NCBI RefSeq assembly: GCF_000621745.1
Contig: NZ_KK211335.1
Span: 76,490-140,489, forward strand
Origin: Clostridium beijerinckii HUN142
GTDB lineage: Bacteria; Bacillota; Clostridia; Clostridiales; Clostridiaceae
Length of the DNA stretch: 64,000 nt
Direction of reading: 5' to 3'
Shown: one piece after another, positions 15,973-24,628 of the stretch
Position numbering within the stretch: the first letter of the stretch is position 1
How the letters are laid out: each line of letters begins with the position of its first letter
Notes under the pieces: generated by a model
What the model saw: only the letters and a program-made list of their open reading frames with translations
Databases searched by the model: none
What the model was told of the DNA's origin: nothing
Position numbers and translations under genes: made by a program

Positions 15973-16830
15973 ATGGAAGCAAAGTTAGAATTTACTTCAA
16001 AATATAGATCAATCAGTACTTTAACAATATACTATGGAGGCCATGAGGTCTGTGCACCATCCCATTCTTTTGGGCCTGCCATTCGTCATCACTATCTTTT
16101 GCATTATATTTTAAATGGAAAAGGGAAATATTATGTAAATAACAAATGCTATGAATTACAAAGGGGAGAGGCTTTTTTAATTTGTCCAGGTGAATCTACC
16201 TATTATAAAGCAGATAAAGAAGAGCCTTGGGAGTACTGTTGGGTAAGTTTTGATGGGAATGATGCTAGCACTATTCTAAAAAATTGTGGATTATCAAAAA
16301 ATAGTTTAATTTTTAAAGACAATAGTAATGGGATTCTCAAAGAAAGGCTACTTTCACTAATACAGAATTATGAAGAAGATAGTCACAATGAATATTCTCT
16401 TATTGGTCAGTTGTATATGTGTTTTTCAAGTATGTATGATCAGGTAAATATGAAAGAAAAAAACACTTGTGAATCATATGCTGATAAGGCCCGTGATTAT
16501 ATTTATAATAACTTTAGCTATGATATCAAAGTTAGCGATATAGCTAAATACGTCGGAATTGATAGAACATATTTATATAAAATATTTATGGAGGAATATA
16601 AAGTTTCACCTCAGAGATATCTTATTTCTTTTCGGTTAAATACTGCCGTGAATTTACTTGAAACCACGAAAATGAATATAACAGAGATTTCTTATTCTTG
16701 TGGATTTAAGGATACTCCTACTTTTTATAAACATTTTAAGAAACAGTTTAATATTACACCTGTGCAATATAGAAAAAGTAGCATTGATTATATTAAACTA
16801 CCTAATGAATATAAAGCTGATGTTAATTAA
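15973..16830 (+). CDS. AraC family transcriptional regulator
   Basis: 285 residues. The N-terminal cupin sugar-sensing domain contains HHYLLHYILNGKGKYYV and RGEAFLICPGESTYYKAD (residues ~30-90). The C-terminal double helix-turn-helix begins near residue 180, with VSDIAKYVGIDRTYLYKIF and the recognition segment ITEISYSCGFKDTPTFYKHF. The architecture is that of MsmR/RafR-type activators of raffinose-family sugar use. It is divergently transcribed from melA, with a 237-bp shared promoter region, and so probably activates melA in response to an alpha-galactoside. GGGGAGG sets the start. Confidence 0.85.
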   Translation: MEAKLEFTSKYRSISTLTIYYGGHEVCAPSHSFGPAIRHHYLLHYILNGKGKYYVNNKCYELQRGEAFLICPGESTYYKADKEEPWEYCWVSFDGNDASTILKNCGLSKNSLIFKDNSNGILKERLLSLIQNYEEDSHNEYSLIGQLYMCFSSMYDQVNMKEKNTCESYADKARDYIYNNFSYDIKVSDIAKYVGIDRTYLYKIFMEEYKVSPQRYLISFRLNTAVNLLETTKMNITEISYSCGFKDTPTFYKHFKKQFNITPVQYRKSSIDYIKLPNEYKADVN

Positions 16831-16961
16831 AAACTGCTTAGTGCAATTAGTTATAACATTAATATAGTGATATAATTTAATCATAAAAACTATAATTAAT
16901 TATCTTTAAATTAAATGGAAAAATAACGTATAAACATTTTTGTGTAAGAGGAGATGTTATC

Positions 16962-17483
16962 ATGAATGAAGTATTACAAAACATATTAACAAGAAGAAGT
17001 GTGAGAGCTTTTAAGGAAGAACAATTAAAAGATGAAGAATTGGATTTAATTTTACAGGCAGGAGTAAATGCACCAAGCGGAATGAACAAACAAAGTTGGC
17101 AATTTACAGTTGTTCAAGATAAAGAAAAGATGGAGCAGCTTGCAAAAGTAGTTAGAGAAGCTTTGAAAAGAGATGCTGGATATAACTTTTATGCGCCTCC
17201 AACTTTAATTATGTTGTCTAATGATAGAGAGAATACAAATGGACTTGCAGATTGTTCTTGTGCATTAGAAAATATATTCTTAATGGCAAATTCACTAGGA
17301 ATAGGTTCATGTTGGGTTAATCAATTAAAGAATATTTGTGATGAAAAAGAAGTAAGGGAAGTATTAAATAGCTTTGAAATACCTGAAAACCATATTGTTT
17401 GGGGAATGGCAGCTTTAGGGTATCCTGCTAATACACCGAAGGCACACGGAAGAAAAGATGGAGTGATTAAATTCATAAAGTAA
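16962..17483 (+). CDS. Nitroreductase family protein
   Basis: 173 residues, a short FMN-dependent nitroreductase-like oxidoreductase. RRSVRAFKEEQL (11-22) is the FMN-phosphate binding motif, APSGMNKQSWQFTVV (36-50) the second flavin contact, and GIGSCWVNQ plus the C-terminal GYPANTPKAHGRKDGVIKF complete the family signature. These enzymes reduce nitro groups, quinones or flavins using NAD(P)H. GAGGAG lies 8 bp before the ATG. It is monocistronic, ending at the terminator at 17531. The physiological substrate is unknown. Confidence 0.85.
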   Translation: MNEVLQNILTRRSVRAFKEEQLKDEELDLILQAGVNAPSGMNKQSWQFTVVQDKEKMEQLAKVVREALKRDAGYNFYAPPTLIMLSNDRENTNGLADCSCALENIFLMANSLGIGSCWVNQLKNICDEKEVREVLNSFEIPENHIVWGMAALGYPANTPKAHGRKDGVIKFIK

Positions 17484-17530
17484 TATCTATTAAAACAAAT
17501 ATCGGAATCAAGATGTGTTTCAATATAGAG

Positions 17531-17575
17531 AAAAATAAGCAAAATATCCTGAGTCTAGGAATTTGCTTATTTTTT
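17531..17575 (+). terminator. Terminator of the nitroreductase gene
   Basis: AAATAAGCAAA (ending 17543) pairs with TTTGCTTATTT (17562-17572), followed by T residues. The run is joined to TATTCTGTAGGAAAT, which resembles the start of the repeat at 31770 and 37435. Confidence 0.8.
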
Positions 17576-17843
17576 ATTCTGTAGGAAATCTACACATATA
17601 AAAAGAGTTTGAAGCACAATACAGAATTTATCTAAAGTCACCTGAAACTTTGTTCTTTAAAAATTAGTAGTAATTGAATTGTGAATAAATTACTATAAAT
17701 AGTTAGAAAATAGAATGTAATAATATATCAAAAATAAAAATTTACTATTTTATTTTTAAAAAATAATTATTAGTATGTATATTTATCATAAATTGCATAT
17801 ATATGTAATTTAGACAAAACTTTTTAAAATGTACAAAAAAGTA

Positions 17844-17872
17844 TTGACTATATAAAAACAGAAGAATATACT
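17844..17872 (+). promoter_or_regulatory. SigA promoter of cysK
   Basis: TTGACT (17844-17849), exactly 17 bp, TATACT (17867-17872), 55 bp before the cysK ATG. I see no T-box or S-box leader in the 5' region, so regulation is likely at the promoter. Confidence 0.7.
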
Positions 17873-17926
17873 TATAACATAGTAAACTGATAAGAATTAT
17901 ATGAGAAAGTTTAAGGAGTGGTTGGA

Positions 17927-18862
17927 ATGTCAAAGATATATAAGAATTTAGCAGAATTAGTAGGTAGAACCCCATTACTAGAAGTTGCAAATTATAGTAA
18001 GGGAAAAGATTTAAAAGGAACAATATTAGCTAAGTTGGAGTATTTTAATCCAGCAGGAAGCGTTAAAGATAGAATTGCAAAGGCTATGATAGAAGATGCT
18101 GAAAACAAAGGTTTATTAAAACCAGGATCAGTAATAATTGAGCCAACTAGTGGTAATACAGGAATCGGTATTGCATCTGTAGGTACAGCAAAAGGGTATA
18201 AGGTTATAATTGTTATGCCAGAAACAATGAGTGTAGAAAGACGTAGTCTTATAAAAGCTTATGGAGCTGAAATAGTTCTAACTGAAGGAGCAAAAGGAAT
18301 GAAAGGGGCTATAGCTAAAGCAAGTGAGTTAGCGAATGAGACTCCAAATTCATTTATACCAGGACAATTTGTAAATCCAGCCAATCCAGAAGTTCATAAA
18401 AATACAACTGGTCCTGAAATATGGGAAGACACAGATGGAAAAGTAGATATATTTGTTGCAGGTGTTGGTACAGGTGGAACTGTTACAGGAGTTGGAGAAT
18501 ACTTAAAATCTAAAAATCCAGATATTAAAATTGTTGCAGTAGAACCAGCAGATTCACCAGTTTTATCAGAAGGTAAATCAGGCCCTCACAAAATACAAGG
18601 AATTGGTGCTGGATTTGTGCCAGACGTTTTAAATACAAAAATATATGATGAAATTATAAAAATAACAACAGAAGAAGCATTTTCTGCTGCTAGAGAATTA
18701 TCTAAAACAGAAGGCTTGCTTGTTGGTATTTCATCAGGAGCTGCTGCATTTGCTGCAACAGAATTAGCAAAACGTCCAGAGAATGCAGGAAAAACAGTTG
18801 TGGTATTATTACCAGATACAGGAGAACGTTATTTATCAACTGCATTATTTGAAGATAAATAA
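17927..18862 (+). CDS. cysK: Cysteine synthase A (O-acetylserine sulfhydrylase)
   Basis: 311 residues, a typical CysK length. NPAGSVKDRIAKAM (the Lys binds PLP), PTSGNTGIGIASVG (substrate carboxylate loop), GVGTGGTVTGVGEYL (phosphate loop) and VGISSGAAAFAA are all present. It joins O-acetylserine and sulfide to give cysteine in the cytoplasm. ATG 17927 is preferred over the in-frame GTG 17918 because AAGGAG (17913-17918) lies 8 bp upstream. It is monocistronic with its own promoter and terminator. No cysE is next to it. Confidence 0.93.
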   Translation: MSKIYKNLAELVGRTPLLEVANYSKGKDLKGTILAKLEYFNPAGSVKDRIAKAMIEDAENKGLLKPGSVIIEPTSGNTGIGIASVGTAKGYKVIIVMPETMSVERRSLIKAYGAEIVLTEGAKGMKGAIAKASELANETPNSFIPGQFVNPANPEVHKNTTGPEIWEDTDGKVDIFVAGVGTGGTVTGVGEYLKSKNPDIKIVAVEPADSPVLSEGKSGPHKIQGIGAGFVPDVLNTKIYDEIIKITTEEAFSAARELSKTEGLLVGISSGAAAFAATELAKRPENAGKTVVVLLPDTGERYLSTALFEDK

Positions 18863-18885
18863 AAGTATATAGGAAGAATATTTAT

Positions 18886-18926
18886 AAACTCAATTCGCTT
18901 AGTTTTAAGTAAATTGAGTTTATTTT
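18886..18926 (+). terminator. Terminator of cysK
   Basis: AAACTCAATT (18886-18895) pairs with AATTGAGTTT (18912-18921), followed by a T-rich run, 23 bp after the cysK stop. Confidence 0.8.
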
Positions 18927-19001
18927 CGGTATATAAGATTATAGATTTGGTATAAATAAACCAACAATAAGCTATATGCATAAGTTCAACACTTATTTGT
19001 C

Positions 19002-19272
19002 TATAGGGTTCCAACTTGAAAATTTGAGATATCACAAACATAGAAATTGGATACATATTTGTGTAGTAGGCATTTGAAAATAAGCTGCTTAGGTTCTTAA
19101 AGGAAGGTTGTTCCATTTACTGCCTGTCACACTGAAAGTGGGAACATGCAGTAATGGGTGCAACCTTCCCTTAAGAACCCTTCAGCGAAATTTTCATAGT
19201 CCTATGAAACAAATATGTATTCAATTTCGTTGGGGATTCACATAAGTTCGATTCTCATTTCGTAACCCTATA
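19002..19272 (+). repeat. Giant hairpin element, copy 1
   Basis: A nested inverted repeat of about 270 bp. Outer arms are TATAGGGTT (19002-19010) and AACCCTATA (19264-19272). The next arms, 19043-19062 and 19209-19228, pair over 20 bp with one mismatch. The core arms run from GGTTCTTAA (19092) to ACTGC (19122), against GCAGTAATGG (19148) to TTAAGAACC (19179). The apical loop carries TGTCACACTGAAAGTGGGAA. A related element at 48808-48989 shares loop and arm sequence. It may be a non-autonomous mobile element or a structured RNA. Confidence 0.75.
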
Positions 19273-19302
19273 TATGATTAAGAAGTGAAGTATTATATAA
19301 AT

Positions 19303-19713
19303 CTATCTAATTAATTTATATAACTGACTTTCTTCTTTACTAATTCTCTTTTCTATAGCAACTAAGATTTTTTTTGTTTCGCTTATAAAAACTTCATTGC
19401 CTTCAGATATTATTTTACTTTTTGTATTAAATTTATTTTTGTAATTTGTAAATATATCTGAAATTCCACCCATTTCATTAATATATGAATTTGCTAGGTT
19501 TTTAAGTTTATTATCATCTCCATTAAGTAGATTAGGGTATAAAAATTTGTCTTCTGAACTTAGGTGAATTTTCAACTTTCCAGCAAGTTTGTTTATATGA
19601 GTAGTTATATCCAAAAGATCAGAATCAAATTTTTTATTATTAATTGACTCATTTATATAATTTATTTCCTCAAAAATACCTTTATGTTCTCTCATCAAAT
19701 TATCTATATTCAT
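19303..19713 (-). CDS. Hemerythrin domain-containing protein
   Basis: A four-helix protein of 136 residues. Candidate di-iron ligands appear in order: MREHKG (His), DITTHINKLAGKLKIHLSSEDKFLYP (several His plus Glu) and the late KEESQLYKLI. This is the bacterial hemerythrin-like pattern used for O2, NO or iron handling in the cytoplasm, and is useful for an anaerobe. ATG 19713 is chosen over the GTG nine bases upstream because GAGGTG overlaps that GTG. It is monocistronic. A late His expected in classical hemerythrins is not obvious, so the site may be divergent. Confidence 0.75.
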   Translation of the reverse strand: MNIDNLMREHKGIFEEINYINESINNKKFDSDLLDITTHINKLAGKLKIHLSSEDKFLYPNLLNGDDNKLKNLANSYINEMGGISDIFTNYKNKFNTKSKIISEGNEVFISETKKILVAIEKRISKEESQLYKLIR

Positions 19714-19876
19714 AATTAACACCTCATTAATATTTGTAATTCATTAACTAAAGTATAGTTTTTATATGATAATAAGTATGTAACAAAAGTTACAAGATTT
19801 ATTTGTTTATGAATATTTATCTTATAACTGAAAATTTTGGTATTAAGACTTAAATAGCAAGAGGATTATTAATTGT

Positions 19877-19890
19877 CCAATGTGCACTAA
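19877..19890 (+). promoter_or_regulatory. Shared 14-bp motif upstream of the alcohol dehydrogenase
   Basis: CCAATGTGCACTAA occurs here and, identically, at 27961-27974 upstream of gabT. It has a GTGCAC palindromic core. A looser relative (AGTGTGCATACTGCACA) lies at about 23645-23661 before the ABC transporter. It may be a common operator. Confidence 0.4.
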
Positions 19891-19950
19891 ATTATTGTCT
19901 ATAAAATTATAGAATATATATTGCCAATATGGTATTATAGTTTTGACAAA

Positions 19951-19982
19951 GATGTCTTTATTATTAATAAAGGCATTTTTTT
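19951..19982 (+). terminator. Orphan terminator-like hairpin upstream of the alcohol dehydrogenase
   Basis: ATGTCTTTATT (19952-19962) pairs with AATAAAGGCAT (19966-19976), followed by TTTTTT. No plus-strand gene ends here. A TTGACA at 19944-19949 abuts it. It may be a leader attenuator, or the end of a short unannotated transcript. Confidence 0.55.
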
Positions 19983-20083
19983 ATATTCTTTTATTGAAAA
20001 TTAAGATTATAAGAAAATGCTAAGATAAACAGAAATTATCGGTAGTTTAGAATCAACAATTAAACTACTTAGGGGGAGTTAAA

Positions 20084-21214
20084 ATGAATTTTAATTATAA
20101 TTTACCAATAAATCTTCTATTTGGGAGAGGGAGAAGTAATGAAATAGGAACTGAGGTTGCTAAGTATGGAAAGAAAGCGCTTATTGTAACTGGGAGAAAC
20201 AGTACAAAAAAAAGTGGTTTACTTGATAAAACCATAGATTTGTTAAATAAAGCAAAAGTTCAATATGAAATTTTTGATAAAGTAGAGCAAAATCCACTTA
20301 CCACAACTGTATATGAAGGTGTGGATGTTATAAAAGAAACTGGATGTGATGTTGTTTTAGGGCTTGGTGGTGGAAGTATTATGGATGCAGCCAAAAGTAT
20401 AGCCTTTTCAGCTAAAAATCCTGGAGATATATCAGAATATATATTTGGTATTAAACAAGGGAGTGAAGCATTGCCTATAGTTCTAGTTCCGACAACATGT
20501 GGGACTGGAAGTGAAGGAAACTGTTTTTCAGTTCTTACAAATCCTGAAACTAAGGATAAGAAATCCATTAGAACAAATATAATTATTGCAAAAGCATCAA
20601 TTATTGACCCAGAACTTATGGTGACAATGCCAAAGAGCATACTTGCATCTGTTGGATTTGATGCATTAGCACATAATATGGAAGCGTATTTATCAAAAAT
20701 AGGACAGCCACTAACAGATATGAAAGCATTTTATGGAATAAAATTACTATCAGAGAACTTAATTAAAGTGTACAATGATCCAAGTGACTTAGATGCATGG
20801 GATAGTGTAACTTTAGCAAGTACACTAGGTGGAATGGTGATAGGAATAGCGGGAGTAACTGCACCTCATGGACTTGAACATCCAGCGAGTGGCTTACATG
20901 ATATTGTTCATGGCAAAGGATTGGCGGCCCTTACACCAATTATTGTTGAAAAATCATGGGAAAGTAATTTAGAAAAGTACAGTAACATATCTAAACTATT
21001 AGGAGGAACTGATGCAGCAGACTGTGCAGATGCTATAAGAAACTTTCTGAAAAAGATTGATTTGAAAGTTACTTTAGGAGAGCTTGGTATTAAAGAAAAA
21101 GATGTAGAATGGATGGCTGAAAACTGTATGAAGGTTTCAAGACCAAGCATAGTAAATCATCCTAAGGAATTTTCATTAGAAGAAATTAAGGATATATATT
21201 ACAAGTCATTATAA
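20084..21214 (+). CDS. Iron-containing alcohol dehydrogenase
   Basis: A 376-residue group III (iron-activated) alcohol dehydrogenase. GLGGGSIMDAAKSIA (92-106) is the NAD(P)-binding loop. The metal site is built from GFDALAHNMEAYLS and GLEHPASGLHDIVHGKGLA, with their Asp/His ligands. It interconverts alcohols and aldehydes in the cytoplasm. The subfamily includes butanol and 4-hydroxybutyrate dehydrogenases, and the second would suit the GABA aminotransferase nearby, but specificity cannot be read from sequence. A hairpin (GTAGTTTA 20042-20049 with TAAACTAC 20061-20068) lies just before the GGGGGAG ribosome site. Confidence 0.88.
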   Translation: MNFNYNLPINLLFGRGRSNEIGTEVAKYGKKALIVTGRNSTKKSGLLDKTIDLLNKAKVQYEIFDKVEQNPLTTTVYEGVDVIKETGCDVVLGLGGGSIMDAAKSIAFSAKNPGDISEYIFGIKQGSEALPIVLVPTTCGTGSEGNCFSVLTNPETKDKKSIRTNIIIAKASIIDPELMVTMPKSILASVGFDALAHNMEAYLSKIGQPLTDMKAFYGIKLLSENLIKVYNDPSDLDAWDSVTLASTLGGMVIGIAGVTAPHGLEHPASGLHDIVHGKGLAALTPIIVEKSWESNLEKYSNISKLLGGTDAADCADAIRNFLKKIDLKVTLGELGIKEKDVEWMAENCMKVSRPSIVNHPKEFSLEEIKDIYYKSL

Positions 21215-21244
21215 TATAGAAATTTAAAATAATTTATTAGATGC

Positions 21245-21281
21245 AAAGGCGCACTGAAATAAAAATCAGTGCGCCTTTTGT
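21245..21281 (+). terminator. Terminator hairpin between adh and the APC permease
   Basis: AAAGGCGCACTGA (21245-21257) pairs perfectly with TCAGTGCGCCTTT (21266-21278). It is only ~40 bp before the permease ATG. A near-copy stands before the ABC transporter at 23754, so it may act as an attenuator as well as the adh terminator. Confidence 0.8.
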
Positions 21282-21320
21282 GTTATCAAGATTAAAAAAT
21301 ATTTATTAGGAGGAATAATT

Positions 21321-22766
21321 ATGGAAAAATCAGGTTTAAAGAAGGATAATTTAAGTATTATTGAAACAGTGGCTTTATCAGTGGCTATTATAGCACCAAC
21401 AGCAGCGATGTCATTAAATATATCTCTAATGGCTCAGACATGCTCGTTTTCTACACCACTTGTATTTCTAATTTCAACTATAGTAGTAGGTCTCGTATCA
21501 TATTCGATTATAAAATTTAATCATTATATATCTGCATCAGGTTCACTTTATGCTTTTACTAAAACAGCCCTAGGAAATAAAATGGGATTTACATCAGGAT
21601 GGGCACTATTACTTGCCTACATTGCATTAGCAGGAGGCACTGCAGCAGGGTTTGGTAATTTCTTCTCTGGATTTTTATCTGTATTTGGATTTCATGTAAA
21701 TTGGATGCCAATCTCAATAATAGCATCTATTGCAATGATTGCATTAGGAATAATTGATGCAAAGATATGTAATAGAATTATTCTAGTAATAGAAGGAATA
21801 TCAATATTACTTATACTACTACTTTCAGTTGTAATTTTAATTAAAGTTGGGACTACAAGCGGTTTGAGCTTAATTCCTTTTAAGAGTAATGGGGTTAGCA
21901 CATCAGCTTTAGCTTCAACTTCAGTATTCGCATTTCTTTCTTTTATAGGTTTTGAAAGTGCTTCAAGTTTAGGTGAAGAAACAAAGAATCCTAAAAAATT
22001 CATTCCAATAGCAATAATAAGTGCTGTATTTTTATCAGGGTTATTTTACTTAGTTTGTAGTTATGCACAAGTTATAGGTTTTGGTCTTGATGTAAAAGGA
22101 CTTGAGGCGTTATCTTCTTCAACACTTCCACTTTCAGATTTATCAACAAAATATATGACAGCAGGATTTGGTACAATATTAATGTTGGTTGCTGCATGTT
22201 CAAACTTTTCTTGTGCACTTGGATCTTATTGTGCTGGTTCAAGAATGTTATTTGCATTAGGTAGAGATGGAATAATGCCAAAAGCGATGATGAAAATACA
22301 TCCTAAGCACAATACACCATATTTTGGATTGATATTAATAATAATAATATCAGATATAGTTCAAATTGCATTATTTAAACATGATGGTATAGAAGTGTTT
22401 GATTATTTAGCAACAATAGGATCATTAGCTATACTTGTTTCGTATATATTTACAAGTATAGGAGCTATGGTTTACTTTACAAGAAACAAAGTATGGGGAA
22501 AAACTCATTTAATAATACCAATAGCATCAATAGCAGCCTTGTTATATGTATTATATTCTAATGTTTATCCTATACCAGAGTTTCCTAATAACTTGTTTCC
22601 ATATATAGTATTGGTATGGATTGTAATAGGTTTTGCTATTAGTAATATATTTGGAAAAAGTAAGGCTAAAAGTGATGAAAAGAGAGAGGGTTACGTATTA
22701 GAAGTAAGGGGATGGAAAGATGAAAATAAAAGTTACTTGCGTTCAAATGGAGCCAAAACTAAGTGA
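21321..22766 (+). CDS. APC family amino acid / amine permease
   Basis: A 481-residue integral membrane protein with about 12 membrane segments. The first helix pair carries the unwound GSLYAFTKTALG and substrate-site glycines, and AFLSFIGFESASSLGEETKNPKKFIP is the classical APC loop between helices 6 and 7. It imports an amino acid or amine by proton or sodium symport. AGGAGG precedes the ATG. Its 3' end overlaps the amidohydrolase start by 47 bp, so transporter and enzyme are co-translated and probably share a substrate, such as an amide or carbamoyl compound. A strong leader hairpin stands upstream. Confidence 0.88.
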   Translation: MEKSGLKKDNLSIIETVALSVAIIAPTAAMSLNISLMAQTCSFSTPLVFLISTIVVGLVSYSIIKFNHYISASGSLYAFTKTALGNKMGFTSGWALLLAYIALAGGTAAGFGNFFSGFLSVFGFHVNWMPISIIASIAMIALGIIDAKICNRIILVIEGISILLILLLSVVILIKVGTTSGLSLIPFKSNGVSTSALASTSVFAFLSFIGFESASSLGEETKNPKKFIPIAIISAVFLSGLFYLVCSYAQVIGFGLDVKGLEALSSSTLPLSDLSTKYMTAGFGTILMLVAACSNFSCALGSYCAGSRMLFALGRDGIMPKAMMKIHPKHNTPYFGLILIIIISDIVQIALFKHDGIEVFDYLATIGSLAILVSYIFTSIGAMVYFTRNKVWGKTHLIIPIASIAALLYVLYSNVYPIPEFPNNLFPYIVLVWIVIGFAISNIFGKSKAKSDEKREGYVLEVRGWKDENKSYLRSNGAKTK

Positions 22767-23541
22767 TGTAAATTATAATTTAGAAAAGATGGTTACATTC
22801 ATAAATGAGATTATGGAGAAAGATAGTAAAACTGACTTAATAGTATTTCCTGAGTTAATAACATCGGGATATGAATGTGGTAATAAATTTAAAGACCTAG
22901 CTGAAGTAGTGGAAAGTAGTAATAGTATAAAAGTCATAAGTGAACTTGCAAAAAAATTTGGTACTAATATAGTTTATGGCTTTCCAGAAAAAGATGGTGC
23001 TCTAACAGATGTTCTATACAATTCATCTGTGTGTATAGATAGTAACGGGAGAGTGGCAGGAGTATATAGAAAAGTTCATCTATTTGATACAGAGAAAAGA
23101 TATTTTAAAGCAGGCTGTGATTTTCCAATTTTTAATACTTCCTTTGGAAAAATTGGAGTAATGATTTGTTGGGATACTGCATTTCCAGAAGTTGCAAGAA
23201 CTTATTGCTTGAAAGGGGCTGAGCTTCTTGTGGTTAATACTAATTGGGAAAAACCATATTCTGATGATTGGGATCTAGTGACAAGAGCACGAGCGTTTGA
23301 TAATTGCATGTATTTAGTAGCTGCAAATAGAATTGGACAAGATAAAGAATTGGGCTTTTTTGGCCATAGTAAAATAGTAGACCCTGTTGGAAGACCATTA
23401 AAAGAGTTAAATGATGAGATAGAGGGAATAATATCTGGGGAAATAGATTTAGAATTGCCTAGAAAGCTTAGATCCGAATACTACACCTTATTTCAAGATA
23501 GAAGACCTGAACTATACAAAGAGATAATAAAAGAGTACTAA
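22720..23541 (+). CDS. Nitrilase-superfamily carbon-nitrogen hydrolase
   Basis: 273 residues with the complete Glu-Lys-Cys triad: VFPELITSGYE (Glu), GVYRKVHLFD (Lys) and GVMICWDTAFPEVA (Cys). The C-terminal GHSKIVDPVGRPL strand fits. Members hydrolyse amides, N-carbamoyl amines or nitriles, releasing ammonia. The length fits amidase, omega-amidase or N-carbamoylputrescine amidase branches rather than true nitrilases. It starts inside the permease gene behind AAGGGGATGG and ends its operon. Coupling to an APC permease suggests it processes the imported substrate for nitrogen. Confidence 0.85.
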   Translation: MKIKVTCVQMEPKLSDVNYNLEKMVTFINEIMEKDSKTDLIVFPELITSGYECGNKFKDLAEVVESSNSIKVISELAKKFGTNIVYGFPEKDGALTDVLYNSSVCIDSNGRVAGVYRKVHLFDTEKRYFKAGCDFPIFNTSFGKIGVMICWDTAFPEVARTYCLKGAELLVVNTNWEKPYSDDWDLVTRARAFDNCMYLVAANRIGQDKELGFFGHSKIVDPVGRPLKELNDEIEGIISGEIDLELPRKLRSEYYTLFQDRRPELYKEIIKEY

Positions 23542-23753
23542 CAACTTAAAATATATCTAACAAGGAAGTCAGATATTATATGCAAATTGTAGTTGAATTA
23601 ATAGATTCAGGTATTATTGAATAAACTTAGTGTTGAATCAAATAGTGTGCATACTGCACAAAAAAATTGTTATTTATGGTTATAGAAATAGGGGAACTAC
23701 CATGATAATATTATCCTAACGCAAAACAATGTAATAATTTAATATTAAATGCG
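23542..23753. other. Regulatory spacer before the amino-acid ABC operon
   Basis: About 210 bp without coding potential. Contains AGTGTGCATACTGCACA at ~23645, a palindrome-like relative of the GTGCAC motif seen before adh and gabT. No riboswitch is recognised. Confidence 0.4.
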
Positions 23754-23792
23754 AAGGCGCACTGTAAGAAAAAAACGGTGCGCCTTTTTCTT
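23754..23792 (+). terminator. Leader terminator hairpin before the amino-acid ABC operon
   Basis: AAGGCGCACTGT (23754-23765) pairs with ACGGTGCGCCTT (23775-23786, one G-U pair), then T residues. It lies ~210 bp after the amidohydrolase stop and only ~30 bp before the next ATG. That position suits attenuation of the downstream gene better than simple termination. It is nearly identical to the stem at 21245. Confidence 0.75.
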
Positions 23793-23821
23793 ATTACTTT
23801 AGATGAAGTGGAGTTGATAAT

Positions 23822-24547
23822 ATGTATAAGGTTAATGAATTATCAAAGAAATATGGAGAGTTAGAGGTTTTAAAAAATATAAGTGTAGACATAAAAGAAG
23901 GGGAAGTAGTTTGTATAATAGGACCATCGGGATCTGGTAAAAGTACATTTTTAAGGTGCTTAAATCTATTTGAAGTTCCAACAGGTGGAGAAATGTTCTA
24001 TGATGGTACAAATATACTGGGCAAGAATGTCGATAGCCGTTCTCTTAGGGAAGAAGTAGGAATGGTATTTCAAAAATATAATCTATTTCCTCTACATACA
24101 GTAGTAGAAAATGTTATTTTGGCACCAGTGCTTACAAAAAAGAAAAATAGAAAAGAGGCTGAGGAAATAGCTCTAGAACTTCTTAAAAAGGTTGGTTTAA
24201 AAGACAAAGCAGATGTATATCCTAGGACTCTATCTGGTGGACAACAGCAAAGAGTTGCAATAGCAAGAGCGCTAGCAATGGAACCAAGGATGCTCTTATT
24301 TGATGAACCTACATCAGCGTTAGATCCAGAATTGGTTGGTGATGTGTTAGATGTTATGAAGCAATTAGCTAAGGATGGTATGACTATGGTAGTTGTTACT
24401 CATGAAATGGGATTTGCTAGAGATGTATCTGACAGAGTAATTTTTATGGACAAGGGTTATATAGTTGAAGAGGGTACACCAAAAGAGATTTTTGGAAATC
24501 CAAAAAATCCAAGAACAAAGGAGTTTTTATCTAGAGTTTTAAATTAA
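23822..24547 (+). CDS. Polar amino-acid ABC transporter ATP-binding protein (GlnQ/ArtM-like)
   Basis: 241 residues. Walker A GPSGSGKST (38-46), Q-loop FQKYNLFPLHT, signature LSGGQQQRVAIARAL, Walker B LLFDEPTSALDP and the H-loop VVTHEMGFA are complete. This is the PAAT-type ATPase that powers uptake of polar amino acids. It is the first of three genes (ATPase, binding lipoprotein, permease) on one strand. GGAGTTG-type purines stand before the ATG. The operon starts right after a terminator-like leader hairpin. Confidence 0.92.
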   Translation: MYKVNELSKKYGELEVLKNISVDIKEGEVVCIIGPSGSGKSTFLRCLNLFEVPTGGEMFYDGTNILGKNVDSRSLREEVGMVFQKYNLFPLHTVVENVILAPVLTKKKNRKEAEEIALELLKKVGLKDKADVYPRTLSGGQQQRVAIARALAMEPRMLLFDEPTSALDPELVGDVLDVMKQLAKDGMTMVVVTHEMGFARDVSDRVIFMDKGYIVEEGTPKEIFGNPKNPRTKEFLSRVLN

Positions 24548-24628
24548 CTTCACATATTAAATTTAAAGTTAATATAAATAATCAAAAGATTCAACCTTAA
24601 AAATAATTACGAAAAGGGGAAATTAATT

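Noticed and set aside
17560..17917. T-box or S-box leader for cysK
   Set aside because: No TGGNACCGCG-type T-box core or SAM-riboswitch core is present; only a standard promoter is seen.
19243..19256. AAGTTCGATTCTC resembling a tRNA T-arm
   Set aside because: No acceptor, D or anticodon stem fits around it; it is part of the giant hairpin element.
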